Shown here: piece after piece, positions 15,924-24,296 of the stretch
How the letters are laid out: each line of letters begins with the position of its first letter
Numbering within the stretch: the stretch's first letter is position 1
Assembly: GCF_002366715.1 (NCBI RefSeq)
Contig: NZ_DFBS01000006.1
Coordinates: 52,603-87,942 of the forward strand
From: Halomonas sp. UBA3074
Lineage (GTDB): Bacteria > Pseudomonadota > Gammaproteobacteria > Pseudomonadales > Halomonadaceae
Reading direction: 5' to 3'
Length of the DNA: 35,340 bases
Notes under the pieces: model-generated
Database searches by the model: none
What the model was told of the DNA's origin: nothing
The model's input: only the letters and a program-made list of their open reading frames with translations
Translations under genes and position numbers: made by a program

Positions 15924-16081
15924 CGGTAACATGCACGTCTATTTGCTCGGTTATACCAAGTCATTGACTGGTTTACCTGATCGACCGTGCACCCGCTTTT
16001 ACGCTATCCGACAGTCGCCAAGTCGGGCGACAACCGCTAGTATGCTCGGGTCCAGAAAACTGTTTCATATAGGAAATCATC

Positions 16082-16471
16082 ATGAGCAATCTGCCTGCCA
16101 ATCTTCGTTACGCTGAAAGCCACGAGTGGGTACTTGACCACCAAGATGGCACCGTTACCGTCGGCATTACCGATCACGCTCAGCAAGCCCTGGGTGATGT
16201 GGTCTTTGTTGAGCTACCTGAAGTGGGTGCGGCGCTGACGAAAGGCCAAGAGTTTGGCGTGATTGAGTCGGTTAAAGCCGCTTCGGACCTTTACTCCCCC
16301 GTTGCTGGCGAAGTGATTGAAGTGAATGACGCGCTGGAAGATGCTCCCGAAACGGTCAACGAAGCGCCTTATGAAGGTGGCTGGATCATGAAAGTGCGCG
16401 TAGACAGCGACACCCTTGATGGTCTGCTAGATGCCGATGCCTATCAGGCAACGCTCAGCGCTGACGACTAA
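16082..16471 (+). CDS. gcvH: GcvH: glycine cleavage system H protein
   Basis: Lipoyl carrier that shuttles the aminomethyl group between GcvP, GcvT and Lpd. The 129-aa product has standard length, with the lipoylated lysine K65 in GVIESVKAASDLYSPVAGEV-type sequence and the N-terminal RYAESHEWV. AGGAAA upstream supports ATG 16082. It is the first gene of gcvH-gcvP and is followed by a hairpin that may reduce transcription into gcvP, which would suit the need for excess H protein. Confidence 0.96.
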   Translation: MSNLPANLRYAESHEWVLDHQDGTVTVGITDHAQQALGDVVFVELPEVGAALTKGQEFGVIESVKAASDLYSPVAGEVIEVNDALEDAPETVNEAPYEGGWIMKVRVDSDTLDGLLDADAYQATLSADD

Positions 16472-16478
16472 CGTCTAT

Positions 16479-16514
16479 AAGCGCCTGCTACTCACAGCGG
16501 GCGCTTCGCATTTT
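16479..16514 (+). terminator. intercistronic hairpin between gcvH and gcvP (attenuator or processing element)
   Basis: AAGCGCCTGCT (16479-16489) pairs over 11 positions (one G-U) with AGCGGGCGCTT (16496-16506) around a 6-nt loop, followed after CGCA by TTTT (16511-16514). The T-run is short and displaced, so partial termination or 3'-end protection of gcvH mRNA is more likely than a full stop. Confidence 0.6.
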
Positions 16515-16554
16515 GCCCCTGCACGGTTTTCTCTTAACGTTCGGAATCTTCCTC

Positions 16555-19449
16555 ATGCCTTTTGAAACACGCCGCCTGGCCGAGTTGGCCGACCACGATG
16601 CTTTTATCAAACGTCACAATGGCCCAAGTCAAGATGACGTCGCTACGATGCTAAAAGCGCTCAATATGCAGCACATGGAAGATCTGATTGAGCAGACCGT
16701 GCCGAGCGATATACGCCTGGGCCGCGAACTAGCGCTCGACGAACCACGTAGTGAAGCAGAAGCGTTAGAATACCTAGCCCAGCTGGCGCGGCAAAATCGT
16801 GTGGCTAAAAGCTACATTGGCCAGGGTTATTACGGCACGCACATGCCGGCGGTCATTCAGCGCAATGTGCTGGAAAACCCAGGCTGGTACACGGCCTACA
16901 CCCCTTACCAACCAGAAATCTCTCAAGGCCGCCTGGAAGGCTTACTGAATTTCCAGCAAGTGGTCATGGACTTAACCGGCATGGAGCTTGCCAATGCTTC
17001 CCTGCTGGACGAAGCCACAGCCGCCGCTGAAGCGATGGCACTCTGCAAGCGTGGCAATAAAAAAAGCAAATCAAACGCCTTCTTCGTCGCCGAGGATGTG
17101 TTCCCACAAACGCTTGATGTGGTCAGAACCCGCGCCGAGTTCTTTGGTTTTGAACTGATCACCGGCCCAGCAGAAGCGCTAGCCAACCATGATGTGTTTG
17201 GCGCCCTGGTTCAGTATCCCTCTGCCAGCGGCGAGGTTCGTGATTTGACCCCGCTGCTCAGCGCAGCCGCTGATCAAAACATCATGACCTGTGTGGCCAC
17301 CGACCTTTTGAGCCTTATCCTACTGAAAGAGCCCGGCAAACTCGGCGCCGACATCGTGGTGGGTAACTCCCAGCGTTTTGGTGTGCCGATGGGCTTTGGC
17401 GGCCCTCACGCAGCTTTTTTTGCGACGTCCGACAAGCTCAAGCGTTCGATCCCAGGACGTATCATCGGCGTCTCCAAAGATAGCCGCGGCAATACGGCGC
17501 TGCGCATGGCGATGCAAACCCGTGAGCAACACATTCGCCGCGAGAAAGCGACATCGAACATCTGTACGGCCCAGGCACTGCTGGCCAATATTGCCGGCTT
17601 TTATGCCACCTATCACGGCGCTGAAGGCCTGCGTAAAATTGCTGGTCGCGTCCACCGTTTGACCACTCTCCTTGCCGAGGGGCTAAAACAGGCAGGGGTG
17701 GCACTCGCCCATGACAGCTGGTTTGATACGCTATGTTTAACCGGTGTCGATGCGGGCAAGATCCATGGCCGCGCCATGACCCACGATATTAACCTGCACT
17801 ATTTTGCCAATGGCAATGTAGGCATCAGCCTCGATGAAACGACCACCGCTCACGACGTAGCCACTTTGTTCGACGTGCTGCTTGGTGACGAGCATGGCCT
17901 CTCAGTGGCGGTATTGGACGAGCAGGTCATCGCCGACGGTACCATTGGCATTCCCTCTAGCTGCCAACGCGAAAGCGACTTCTTGACCCATCCAACTTTC
18001 AGCCGCTACCGCAGCGAAACCGAAATGCTGCGCTACTTGAAGCGCTTGGAGAACAAGGATCTGTCGCTGGCTCATGCGATGATCCCGCTTGGCTCGTGCA
18101 CCATGAAGCTTAATGCCACCAGCGAAATGATCCCTGTGTCATGGCCATCATTAGCCCACCTGCACCCCTTCGCACCTCGCGACCAAGTGGCAGGCTACCA
18201 TCAGATGATCGATGAACTCTCAGCCTTCCTAGTCGAAGTCACCGGTTACGATCATCTCTCCATGCAACCCAACTCTGGCGCGCAAGGGGAATACGCAGGT
18301 TTGGTGGCGATTCGTCGCTATCAGGCGGCCCAGGGCGAAGGACATCGCGATGTTTGCTTGATTCCCAGTTCCGCCCACGGCACCAACCCGGCCTCAGCCG
18401 CGATGGTGCAAATGAAGGTCGTCGTGGTGGAGTGTGATCAAAACGGCAATATCGATATGGCAGACTTGCGTGCCAAAGCCGAGCAGCACCGCGATAAGCT
18501 CTCCGCCATTATGCTTACCTATCCGTCGACCCATGGTGTGTTTGAAACCAGCGTACGCGAAGCGTGCAAAGTGGTGCATGATAATGGCGGCCAGGTTTAT
18601 ATCGATGGCGCTAACATGAACGCGCAGGTGGGCTTAACGCGCCCCGGCGACTTTGGCGGCGATGTTTCGCACCTTAATCTGCACAAAACGTTCTGTATTC
18701 CCCACGGTGGTGGCGGTCCTGGTATGGGTCCAATCGGTGTTAAAGCGCACCTTGCACCCTACGTTTCGAATCACGTGGTCACGCCAATCAACGGTGTGAA
18801 TAGCGACAGCGGTGCCGTTTCCGCTGCGGCTTTTGGTAGCGCCTCTATCCTGCCGATTTCATGGGCCTACATTAAAATGATGGGGGCTCGCGGTCTGCGG
18901 GAAGCCACCGAGCTTGCCATTCTGAATGCCAATTACATTGCCAAACGCCTGGAAGCTTCCTTCCCCATTCTCTACCGCGGCCAAAATGGCACCGTCGCTC
19001 ACGAATGCATTATCGATATTCGTCCGCTCAAGGCCGCTTCTGGCATTAGCGAAGAAGACATTGCCAAGCGTTTAATGGATTACGGCTTCCACGCACCCAC
19101 CATGTCATTCCCGGTGCCCGGCACGCTGATGATCGAGCCGACCGAGTCTGAGTCACTGTATGAAATCGATCGTTTCTGCGAGGCCATGATGGCTATTCGG
19201 GAAGAGATCGCGCGAGTAGAGGGCGGTGAATGGCCATTGGATAATAATCCGCTGGTCAATGCGCCGCACACGCAGGCGGATTTGATGGATAGTGCCTGGG
19301 AGCGGCCATATGACCGCGAACTGGCTGCGTTCCCCACCGCTGCTGTGCAAGCCGCGAAATACTGGCCCGCCGTTAACCGCGTGGATAACGTGTTTGGCGA
19401 CCGTCAGTTGATCTGTTCTTGCCCTAGCATCGATGAGTATCGTGCCTAA
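16555..19449 (+). CDS. gcvP: GcvP: glycine dehydrogenase (decarboxylating)
   Basis: PLP-dependent P-protein that decarboxylates glycine and passes the aminomethyl group to lipoyl-GcvH. The 964-aa single-chain form has an N-terminal half (FIKRHNGPSQDD, IGQGYYGTHMP, PYQPEISQGRLEGLLNFQ) and a C-terminal half with the PLP lysine K711 in NLHKTFCIPHGGGGPGMG. ATG 16555 gives the family start MPFETRRLAEL, with GGAA at 9 nt. A longer reading from 16513 would begin inside the post-gcvH hairpin region. A strong terminator follows. Confidence 0.96.
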   Translation: MPFETRRLAELADHDAFIKRHNGPSQDDVATMLKALNMQHMEDLIEQTVPSDIRLGRELALDEPRSEAEALEYLAQLARQNRVAKSYIGQGYYGTHMPAVIQRNVLENPGWYTAYTPYQPEISQGRLEGLLNFQQVVMDLTGMELANASLLDEATAAAEAMALCKRGNKKSKSNAFFVAEDVFPQTLDVVRTRAEFFGFELITGPAEALANHDVFGALVQYPSASGEVRDLTPLLSAAADQNIMTCVATDLLSLILLKEPGKLGADIVVGNSQRFGVPMGFGGPHAAFFATSDKLKRSIPGRIIGVSKDSRGNTALRMAMQTREQHIRREKATSNICTAQALLANIAGFYATYHGAEGLRKIAGRVHRLTTLLAEGLKQAGVALAHDSWFDTLCLTGVDAGKIHGRAMTHDINLHYFANGNVGISLDETTTAHDVATLFDVLLGDEHGLSVAVLDEQVIADGTIGIPSSCQRESDFLTHPTFSRYRSETEMLRYLKRLENKDLSLAHAMIPLGSCTMKLNATSEMIPVSWPSLAHLHPFAPRDQVAGYHQMIDELSAFLVEVTGYDHLSMQPNSGAQGEYAGLVAIRRYQAAQGEGHRDVCLIPSSAHGTNPASAAMVQMKVVVVECDQNGNIDMADLRAKAEQHRDKLSAIMLTYPSTHGVFETSVREACKVVHDNGGQVYIDGANMNAQVGLTRPGDFGGDVSHLNLHKTFCIPHGGGGPGMGPIGVKAHLAPYVSNHVVTPINGVNSDSGAVSAAAFGSASILPISWAYIKMMGARGLREATELAILNANYIAKRLEASFPILYRGQNGTVAHECIIDIRPLKAASGISEEDIAKRLMDYGFHAPTMSFPVPGTLMIEPTESESLYEIDRFCEAMMAIREEIARVEGGEWPLDNNPLVNAPHTQADLMDSAWERPYDRELAAFPTAAVQAAKYWPAVNRVDNVFGDRQLICSCPSIDEYRA

Positions 19450-19496
19450 GCGCGCTTACGGATAAATCCTAAAGAGCCGATAACGTAAGTCACAAC

Positions 19497-19542
19497 ACGC
19501 CCCTCCTGCCCTAACCGTTCGTGGGCAGCAGGGGCGTTTTTT
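19497..19542 (+). terminator. strong intrinsic terminator of gcvHP, overlapping the LysR 3' end
   Basis: ACGCCCCTCCTGCCC (19497-19511) pairs with GGGCAGCAGGGGCGT (19523-19537), with one C-C mismatch, and a run of six T (19537-19542) follows. The loop and 3' arm lie inside the last codons of the convergent LysR gene. Confidence 0.88.
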
Positions 19543-20419
19543 CTTGCACGCGTTGAGCGTGAAAACCGTTCAGCAGCTTTTCGTAGCGTTTGGGCAGTAC
19601 CGAGTCGCGACGACGCAGCAGGTAAAGCACTTCGTTGACTGCATTGGGCAAATTCAGCGCTTTCACCTGGCGTTGCCAGGGAGACGTTTCCAGCACCAAC
19701 CGCGATACCACCGTAAAGCCAAGCCCCCTGGCGACCGCATCCAACACCATGCTGACTTCATTAGTAAAGCCTTGGTGACGAAAATGCGTCATTGAACGAA
19801 AATCATCAGGGTAATTAGCCCGTAGTAGCGCATTGGCGTGGTTGATACCATCGTAATAATTAAGAAACCCAATGCCCATTAAATCTGACAGTGTGCTGCC
19901 TGCAAAATCGGCGGGCACGACTAAACAAAGAGGCTCTTGATGCCAAATGGAGCAATCAAGCTCAGGGTGCTGCATGGACTCCGTGACAATACCGATATCA
20001 TAGCGGCCGTCTAATAGATCATTCACGATTTCGTGGTTAAAGGCGAAGCTATAATTGACCGTTAAATTGGGGTGCATCTGTTGTTGCCCCAAAATGTAAG
20101 GATAAAACATCAGACCCACGCTTCCCGGTGAGGCAATGCGGCAATCACCACTATCCAGTGAGTCATCATCCAGGCCATGGCGAAACTGCTCATGCTCGGC
20201 AAACAACTTTAATGCATAATCATAAGCGCGCCGGCCCGTTTCGGTTAGCGTAAAACTGCGCCCCTTTCGCTCTAGCAGTTCTTTGTTTAAATAGCTTTCC
20301 AATTTACGTACATGCTGGCTTACACCCGGTTGCGTCATTTCCAAGCGATGCGCGGTACGGGTAAAACTACCCGTTTCTACGAGCGTAATGAATGTACGAA
20401 AATATTGGGCATTAAACAT
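19511..20419 (-). CDS. LysR-family transcriptional regulator
   Basis: The 302-aa LysR-type regulator has an N-terminal winged helix with TRTAHRLEMTQPGVSQHVRKLESYL (20 residues or so from the start), then the LysR substrate-binding domain (about 90-290). Its target is not evident. The divergent neighbour ppnN (147 bp away) is a housekeeping gene and the convergent neighbour is gcvP. ATG 20419. The final codons form part of the gcvP terminator hairpin, so the last residues are constrained by RNA structure. Inducer unknown. Confidence 0.87.
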   Translation of the reverse strand: MFNAQYFRTFITLVETGSFTRTAHRLEMTQPGVSQHVRKLESYLNKELLERKGRSFTLTETGRRAYDYALKLFAEHEQFRHGLDDDSLDSGDCRIASPGSVGLMFYPYILGQQQMHPNLTVNYSFAFNHEIVNDLLDGRYDIGIVTESMQHPELDCSIWHQEPLCLVVPADFAGSTLSDLMGIGFLNYYDGINHANALLRANYPDDFRSMTHFRHQGFTNEVSMVLDAVARGLGFTVVSRLVLETSPWQRQVKALNLPNAVNEVLYLLRRRDSVLPKRYEKLLNGFHAQRVQEKTPLLPTNG

Positions 20420-20565
20420 AGTAAAGAACCATTGTCTTTAGCAGCCATCGTTTTAAATAAGCCTCATAGTAGCACAGCAAGCAGGCTGTCATTACGCCGC
20501 TGTACCGGCTGCCAGGGCATGGTAGACTGCTATCAGTACTCAAACGACTAGGGACAGCCCCACTG

Positions 20566-21948
20566 ATGACCGCAACTGCTCAACCCCGCGCCACTCTTTC
20601 CAGCATCATCTCGCCTGAAGGAAGCCTTGAAGTACTTTCTCAGCATGAAGTTAATCGCCTACATAGCACCTCACAAAGTGGCCTTCATGATTTGCTTCGG
20701 CGCTGCGCTCTGGCGGTTTTAAATTGCGGTAATCCAAGTGACGATAGTCTGGCTATTTTAGAAGCCTATAAAGATTTTGATATTGAAGTATTGCAACAAG
20801 ACCGTGGCATTCGTTTAAAGCTGACTAACGCGCCAGCAGAAGCATTTGTCGATGGCCGGATGATCCGCGGTATACGCGAACATCTGTCGTCCATCATTCG
20901 CGACATTGTTTACGTCTACAACGAAATTCAACACCATAATCGTTTTGACCTTAGCACCGGCGAAGGCACGACCAATGCCGTTTTCCATATTTTGCGCAAA
21001 GCAGGCACGTTAAAACCGGGGCGCGACCCTAGCTTGGTCGTCTGTTGGGGCGGCCACTCTATTTCTCGTGAAGAGTACGAATACACGAAAGATGTCGGCT
21101 ATCACTTAGGGCTGCGTGACTTAGATATCTGCACCGGCTGTGGACCTGGCGCGATGAAAGGTCCTATGAAAGGTGCGAACGTCGCCCATGCCAAACAGCG
21201 CCGAAAAGAAGGCCGTTACTTAGGCATTTCGGAACCCGGCATTATCGCCGCTGAAGCGCCCAACCCGATCGTGAATGAATTGGTCGTCATGCCCGACATT
21301 GAGAAACGATTGGAAGCCTTCGTTCGTTTGGGTCATGGCATCATCGTCTTCCCCGGCGGGGTGGGTACCGCTGAAGAGATCCTTTATCTGCTGGGCATCC
21401 TGCTACACCCAAGCAACAAAGACATTCCTTTCCCGTTAATTTTTACAGGCCCTGCCAATTCAGCGGCCTACTTCCAAAAAATTGACGAATTCTTGGTTTA
21501 TACGCTGGGCGAGGACATTCGTCGCTACTACACCATTATTACCGGCGACCCAGTTTCCGTAGCGCGTACCATGCGCCAGGGCATTGATGAAATCGCCGAA
21601 TTCCGTCGCACTCATCAGGATGCGTTTTACTATAATTGGCGCTTAACCATTGCACGGGAATTCCAAGCGACCTTTGAACCCACCCATGAAGCCATGCGTT
21701 CGCTAGCGCTCCACCGCCAGCAGCCGACGCATGAATTAGCGGCTAACCTGCGCCGCGCCTTCTCTGGAATTGTGGCCGGCAACGTAAAAGAACCCGGCAT
21801 TCGCGCTATAGAGGCCCATGGCCCCTTTGTGCTGACGGCCGAGCCTGAATTAATGCAGCGTTTGGATGAGCTGCTGACCTCGTTTGTGGCCCAGGGCCGT
21901 ATGAAACTTGATGGCCAACCCTATACGCCTTGCTACGTATTGAAATAG
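20566..21948 (+). CDS. ppnN: PpnN (YgdH): pyrimidine/purine nucleotide 5'-monophosphate nucleosidase
   Basis: Cytosolic LOG-family enzyme that cleaves nucleoside monophosphates to base plus ribose 5-phosphate. In E. coli it is stimulated by (p)ppGpp. The 460-aa product has the extended PpnN architecture: an N-terminal domain (SIISPEGSLEVLSQHEV), the Rossmann-like LOG core with GCGPGAMKGPMKGA and FPGGVGTAEEILY, and a C-terminal domain. ATG 20566, with AGGG at about 11 nt. Single gene, 67 nt before the TauE-type permease. Confidence 0.92.
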   Translation: MTATAQPRATLSSIISPEGSLEVLSQHEVNRLHSTSQSGLHDLLRRCALAVLNCGNPSDDSLAILEAYKDFDIEVLQQDRGIRLKLTNAPAEAFVDGRMIRGIREHLSSIIRDIVYVYNEIQHHNRFDLSTGEGTTNAVFHILRKAGTLKPGRDPSLVVCWGGHSISREEYEYTKDVGYHLGLRDLDICTGCGPGAMKGPMKGANVAHAKQRRKEGRYLGISEPGIIAAEAPNPIVNELVVMPDIEKRLEAFVRLGHGIIVFPGGVGTAEEILYLLGILLHPSNKDIPFPLIFTGPANSAAYFQKIDEFLVYTLGEDIRRYYTIITGDPVSVARTMRQGIDEIAEFRRTHQDAFYYNWRLTIAREFQATFEPTHEAMRSLALHRQQPTHELAANLRRAFSGIVAGNVKEPGIRAIEAHGPFVLTAEPELMQRLDELLTSFVAQGRMKLDGQPYTPCYVLK

Positions 21949-22015
21949 CGGGGCTCAAATAAAACACACTGCCGCTGTTAGCGGATAGCGCGTAGATGGG
22001 AGCCGGAATGCCTCT

Positions 22016-22747
22016 ATGCTGATTGCATTCATAACGCTGCTAGCCGCAGGCATCGTCAAAGGAGCCATTGGCTCGGGCGTCCCGGTGATCGTCGTGCCGG
22101 TGCTGACGATGCTTTACGATGTACAACTCGCTATTGCCGTGCTGGTAGCGCCCAACTTGATAAGCAATGCCTTGCAAGTTTGGCAGTATCGTCGTCACTT
22201 GTTACCTCTACGCTTTTTGGCTGCTTTCTCAATAGCGGGTGGTCTTGGCATTGTGCTGGGAACATGGGGACTGGTGGTGCTCTCGGCGGAGATTTTGTCA
22301 CTCGCGGTGGCGAGTGCCATCGTGCTATATCTCATCATCAAGTTGCTAAAACGCCGTGTCGCACTGCCCTTTGATGTCGCTAAACGGTTGGTGGTTCCCG
22401 TTGGGTTACTGGCGGGCATATTACAAGGTGCCGCTGGCATGTCGGCCCCCGCATCGGTCACGTTTTTAAATGCCATGCAGTTGGAGCGTCGCGTTTACAT
22501 TGGCTCCATTTCTGTTTTCTTTGTCGCTATTACCTGCGTGCAGATTCCGGCACTGCTAAGCGCCGGCATTTTGACGGCTGAACGTTTCCTGTTCAGCGTT
22601 ATTGCCTTGGTCACTTTAGTGGTAGCCATGCCGTTTGGTGCCAGCCTGGGTAAACGGTTACCGCACCGCTGGTTTGACAATTTGATTATGCTATTGCTGG
22701 CAGGTATCGCCTGCAAAATTTTTATCGATACCCTGATGGCGCACTGA
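22016..22747 (+). CDS. TauE/SafE-family permease
   Basis: Inner-membrane protein of 243 aa with about seven to eight helices and the family repeat pattern: GIVKGAIGSGVPVIVVPVL in the first half and LAGILQGAAGMSAPASVTFL in the second. Family members export sulfite, sulfoacetate or other small anions, or are uncharacterised. Substrate here is unknown. It could serve as a sulfite exporter if the downstream island handles a sulfonate, but 1.5 kb and other genes lie between, so this is weak. ATG 22016. Confidence 0.85.
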   Translation: MLIAFITLLAAGIVKGAIGSGVPVIVVPVLTMLYDVQLAIAVLVAPNLISNALQVWQYRRHLLPLRFLAAFSIAGGLGIVLGTWGLVVLSAEILSLAVASAIVLYLIIKLLKRRVALPFDVAKRLVVPVGLLAGILQGAAGMSAPASVTFLNAMQLERRVYIGSISVFFVAITCVQIPALLSAGILTAERFLFSVIALVTLVVAMPFGASLGKRLPHRWFDNLIMLLLAGIACKIFIDTLMAH

Positions 22748-22878
22748 GTACTAAAAAACAGGGTCAGCAGCGTATCCCCGACGGCTTAGCGCTCATGTAT
22801 GGAACCATTACAGAAAAAAATGGCCTGAATCGTTACACTTAGCACGCCGCTCCCTCCTACTCTTGAAAGGAACTCAAC

Positions 22879-23079
22879 ATGTCGATGATCGATCAGTTAA
22901 AAGATGTGAATACGAAAGATTTTGCCAAACACTGCTATGAAAGCAGCAGCGTCGATAAATTACGCGATGCCGCTGAAGGCAGCCCCGACCAAGCCGAAAT
23001 GGAACACTGGGGAATTACAGAAGGTCAGTGGGAAGAGGCGATTGTGGCGGCCTTGGCCGATCACGAGGCTAACGAGTAA
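22879..23079 (+). CDS. small acidic hypothetical protein (66 aa)
   Basis: Not recognised. The product is soluble, acidic (many D and E) and helical in appearance, with one cysteine at C19 and no membrane segment. Reasons to accept it as a gene are AAAGGAA at about 8 nt before ATG 22879, its own intergenic leader of 131 nt, and a clean intrinsic terminator 35 nt after the stop. This makes a monocistronic small-protein gene. Confidence 0.75.
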   Translation: MSMIDQLKDVNTKDFAKHCYESSSVDKLRDAAEGSPDQAEMEHWGITEGQWEEAIVAALADHEANE

Positions 23080-23113
23080 ACAGCGCAACGAAAGCGGGTC
23101 TTGAAATAACCAT

Positions 23114-23145
23114 ACACCCTATCGGCTAACCGATAGGGTGTTATT
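23114..23145 (+). terminator. intrinsic terminator of the 66-aa gene
   Basis: CACCCTATCGG (23115-23125) and CCGATAGGGTG (23130-23140) form a perfect stem, with an extra A-T pair outside and a 4-nt loop CTAA, followed by TTATT. It sits between the small gene and the convergent lipoprotein gene, so it may act on both. Confidence 0.8.
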
Positions 23146-23178
23146 GATGACGATAGGCTTTATGACCACCATCGCTGC

Positions 23179-24015
23179 TTAGTCAGCGCGTGAAAGCACC
23201 ACACCACCGTACTCCTCCCGCAGACGCTCCAGTTTTGCCACTTCACTCTCGCTCAACGCGGGGGATTCCCATAATGGCTGCGCATTGGCATCCCGCACAC
23301 CTTCCAAACTAACCGTCAATTCTGCATTGCCAGGTATTTGAGGCTCTCCCCAGGGGCCAAAACGATTAGGCGCTAGACTCCAGGCAAGTGTTTCTCCCGG
23401 CTCGACACCCCCTGCTATAACGTAGTAAAACGCTTCATCTAACCAAGGAACGGAACGGCCAGGGCTAGTCACAACGCCTCTTAACAAAAGCTCGGAAATA
23501 GTTTGATCCGTACCATTGGTCACTTTCAGGTCAATCACCGGCTCAGGCGCACCGTAAGGACTCTCATCCATGTAGTAGCGTGCGCTATCGATACTAAAAC
23601 GCGCCAACTGTTGTTGGTCGCTCTCCGCTTTCGCTTGCTTCTCCTCCAACCGTTTTAACGTGCGAATGGCATGCTCACGCTCACGGGCTCGACGTTCGCG
23701 AAGTATCTGATCGGCACGCTGAATGACTTGGTCACCCGTCAAACCGTGCATTTGCACATTAGCTGATTCGGCAATTTCGGCCGCGTTCATACGATGAGGG
23801 TTGAGAATATCGATACCGTCGACCGTCGACGCTGCCGCAATGATGATGAGGCCTTGATCAAAATCGTCGCGCTTATAAGTAGGCAGTGAGTTACGCACTT
23901 TCTCGACAGAGACGACCGATGCAGGCATCGAGCTGGTATCAATTTTGGGATCTGAACAACCCGCTATCATGAGTAATGATAGTGTGATGACAAACAGCCT
24001 GAAAAGGCTCCACAT
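23179..24015 (-). CDS. lipoprotein, DUF6694-like N-terminal region
   Basis: Predicted lipoprotein of 278 aa with signal peptide and lipobox MIAGC (Cys20). The part after the lipobox (CSDPKIDTSSMPASVVSVEKVRNSLP) resembles the DUF6694 lipoprotein pattern I remember. A strongly charged coiled-coil stretch (about 100-135, RERRAREREHAIRTLKRLEEKQAKAE) follows, then a beta-rich C-terminal domain (about 155-250). Function unknown. GAGG upstream supports ATG 24015. Aspartate is absent from +2 (Ser21), so outer-membrane sorting is likely. Confidence 0.75.
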   Translation of the reverse strand: MWSLFRLFVITLSLLMIAGCSDPKIDTSSMPASVVSVEKVRNSLPTYKRDDFDQGLIIIAAASTVDGIDILNPHRMNAAEIAESANVQMHGLTGDQVIQRADQILRERRAREREHAIRTLKRLEEKQAKAESDQQQLARFSIDSARYYMDESPYGAPEPVIDLKVTNGTDQTISELLLRGVVTSPGRSVPWLDEAFYYVIAGGVEPGETLAWSLAPNRFGPWGEPQIPGNAELTVSLEGVRDANAQPLWESPALSESEVAKLERLREEYGGVVLSRAD

Positions 24016-24296
24016 ACACCCACCTCAACGCTGACATTAATAAAAATTGCTGAGGAGCTTAGCGGAAAGTGCTTATCACCACTAGCCCTTGGGCATGTTC
24101 AGTTGAATTCATCCCCAAACTGAGGGCAATCCAACAGCATTTTATCTTTACTGCTAGATTCAATATTGATAGCTGACAATCAAATCAGGATACCGTCACC
24201 CCTGATAAGCGATAATAGGGACTGGCAGTGCCATATTCGCCTTAATCAAGGCAGCAAACTTAGATCCTAAAAACGTTATAAAAAAGGAGTCCGAAG

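Larger units (their letters stand above)
15684..16081. other. 398-bp divergent control region between symporter and gcvH
   Basis: No gene is supported here. It holds two perfect palindromes (15863-15877 and 15906-15923, centres about 45 bp apart) and a small GTCGCC/GGCGAC hairpin (16014-16031) near the gcvH start. I looked for the tandem glycine-riboswitch cores and for a sigma54 -24/-12 element and found neither convincingly. No strong sigma70 pair stands out. Confidence 0.6.

Noticed and set aside
15684..16081. Glycine riboswitch upstream of gcvH or the symporter
   Set aside because: The conserved glycine-aptamer core segments were not found on either strand. Position alone is not enough. 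A covariance-model search would be decisive.
24166..24183. TTGAT-N8-ATCAA dyad upstream of the 24297 gene
   Set aside because: Only 5-bp arms in AT-rich DNA, with no second copy and no match to the 29-bp element. Easily due to chance.
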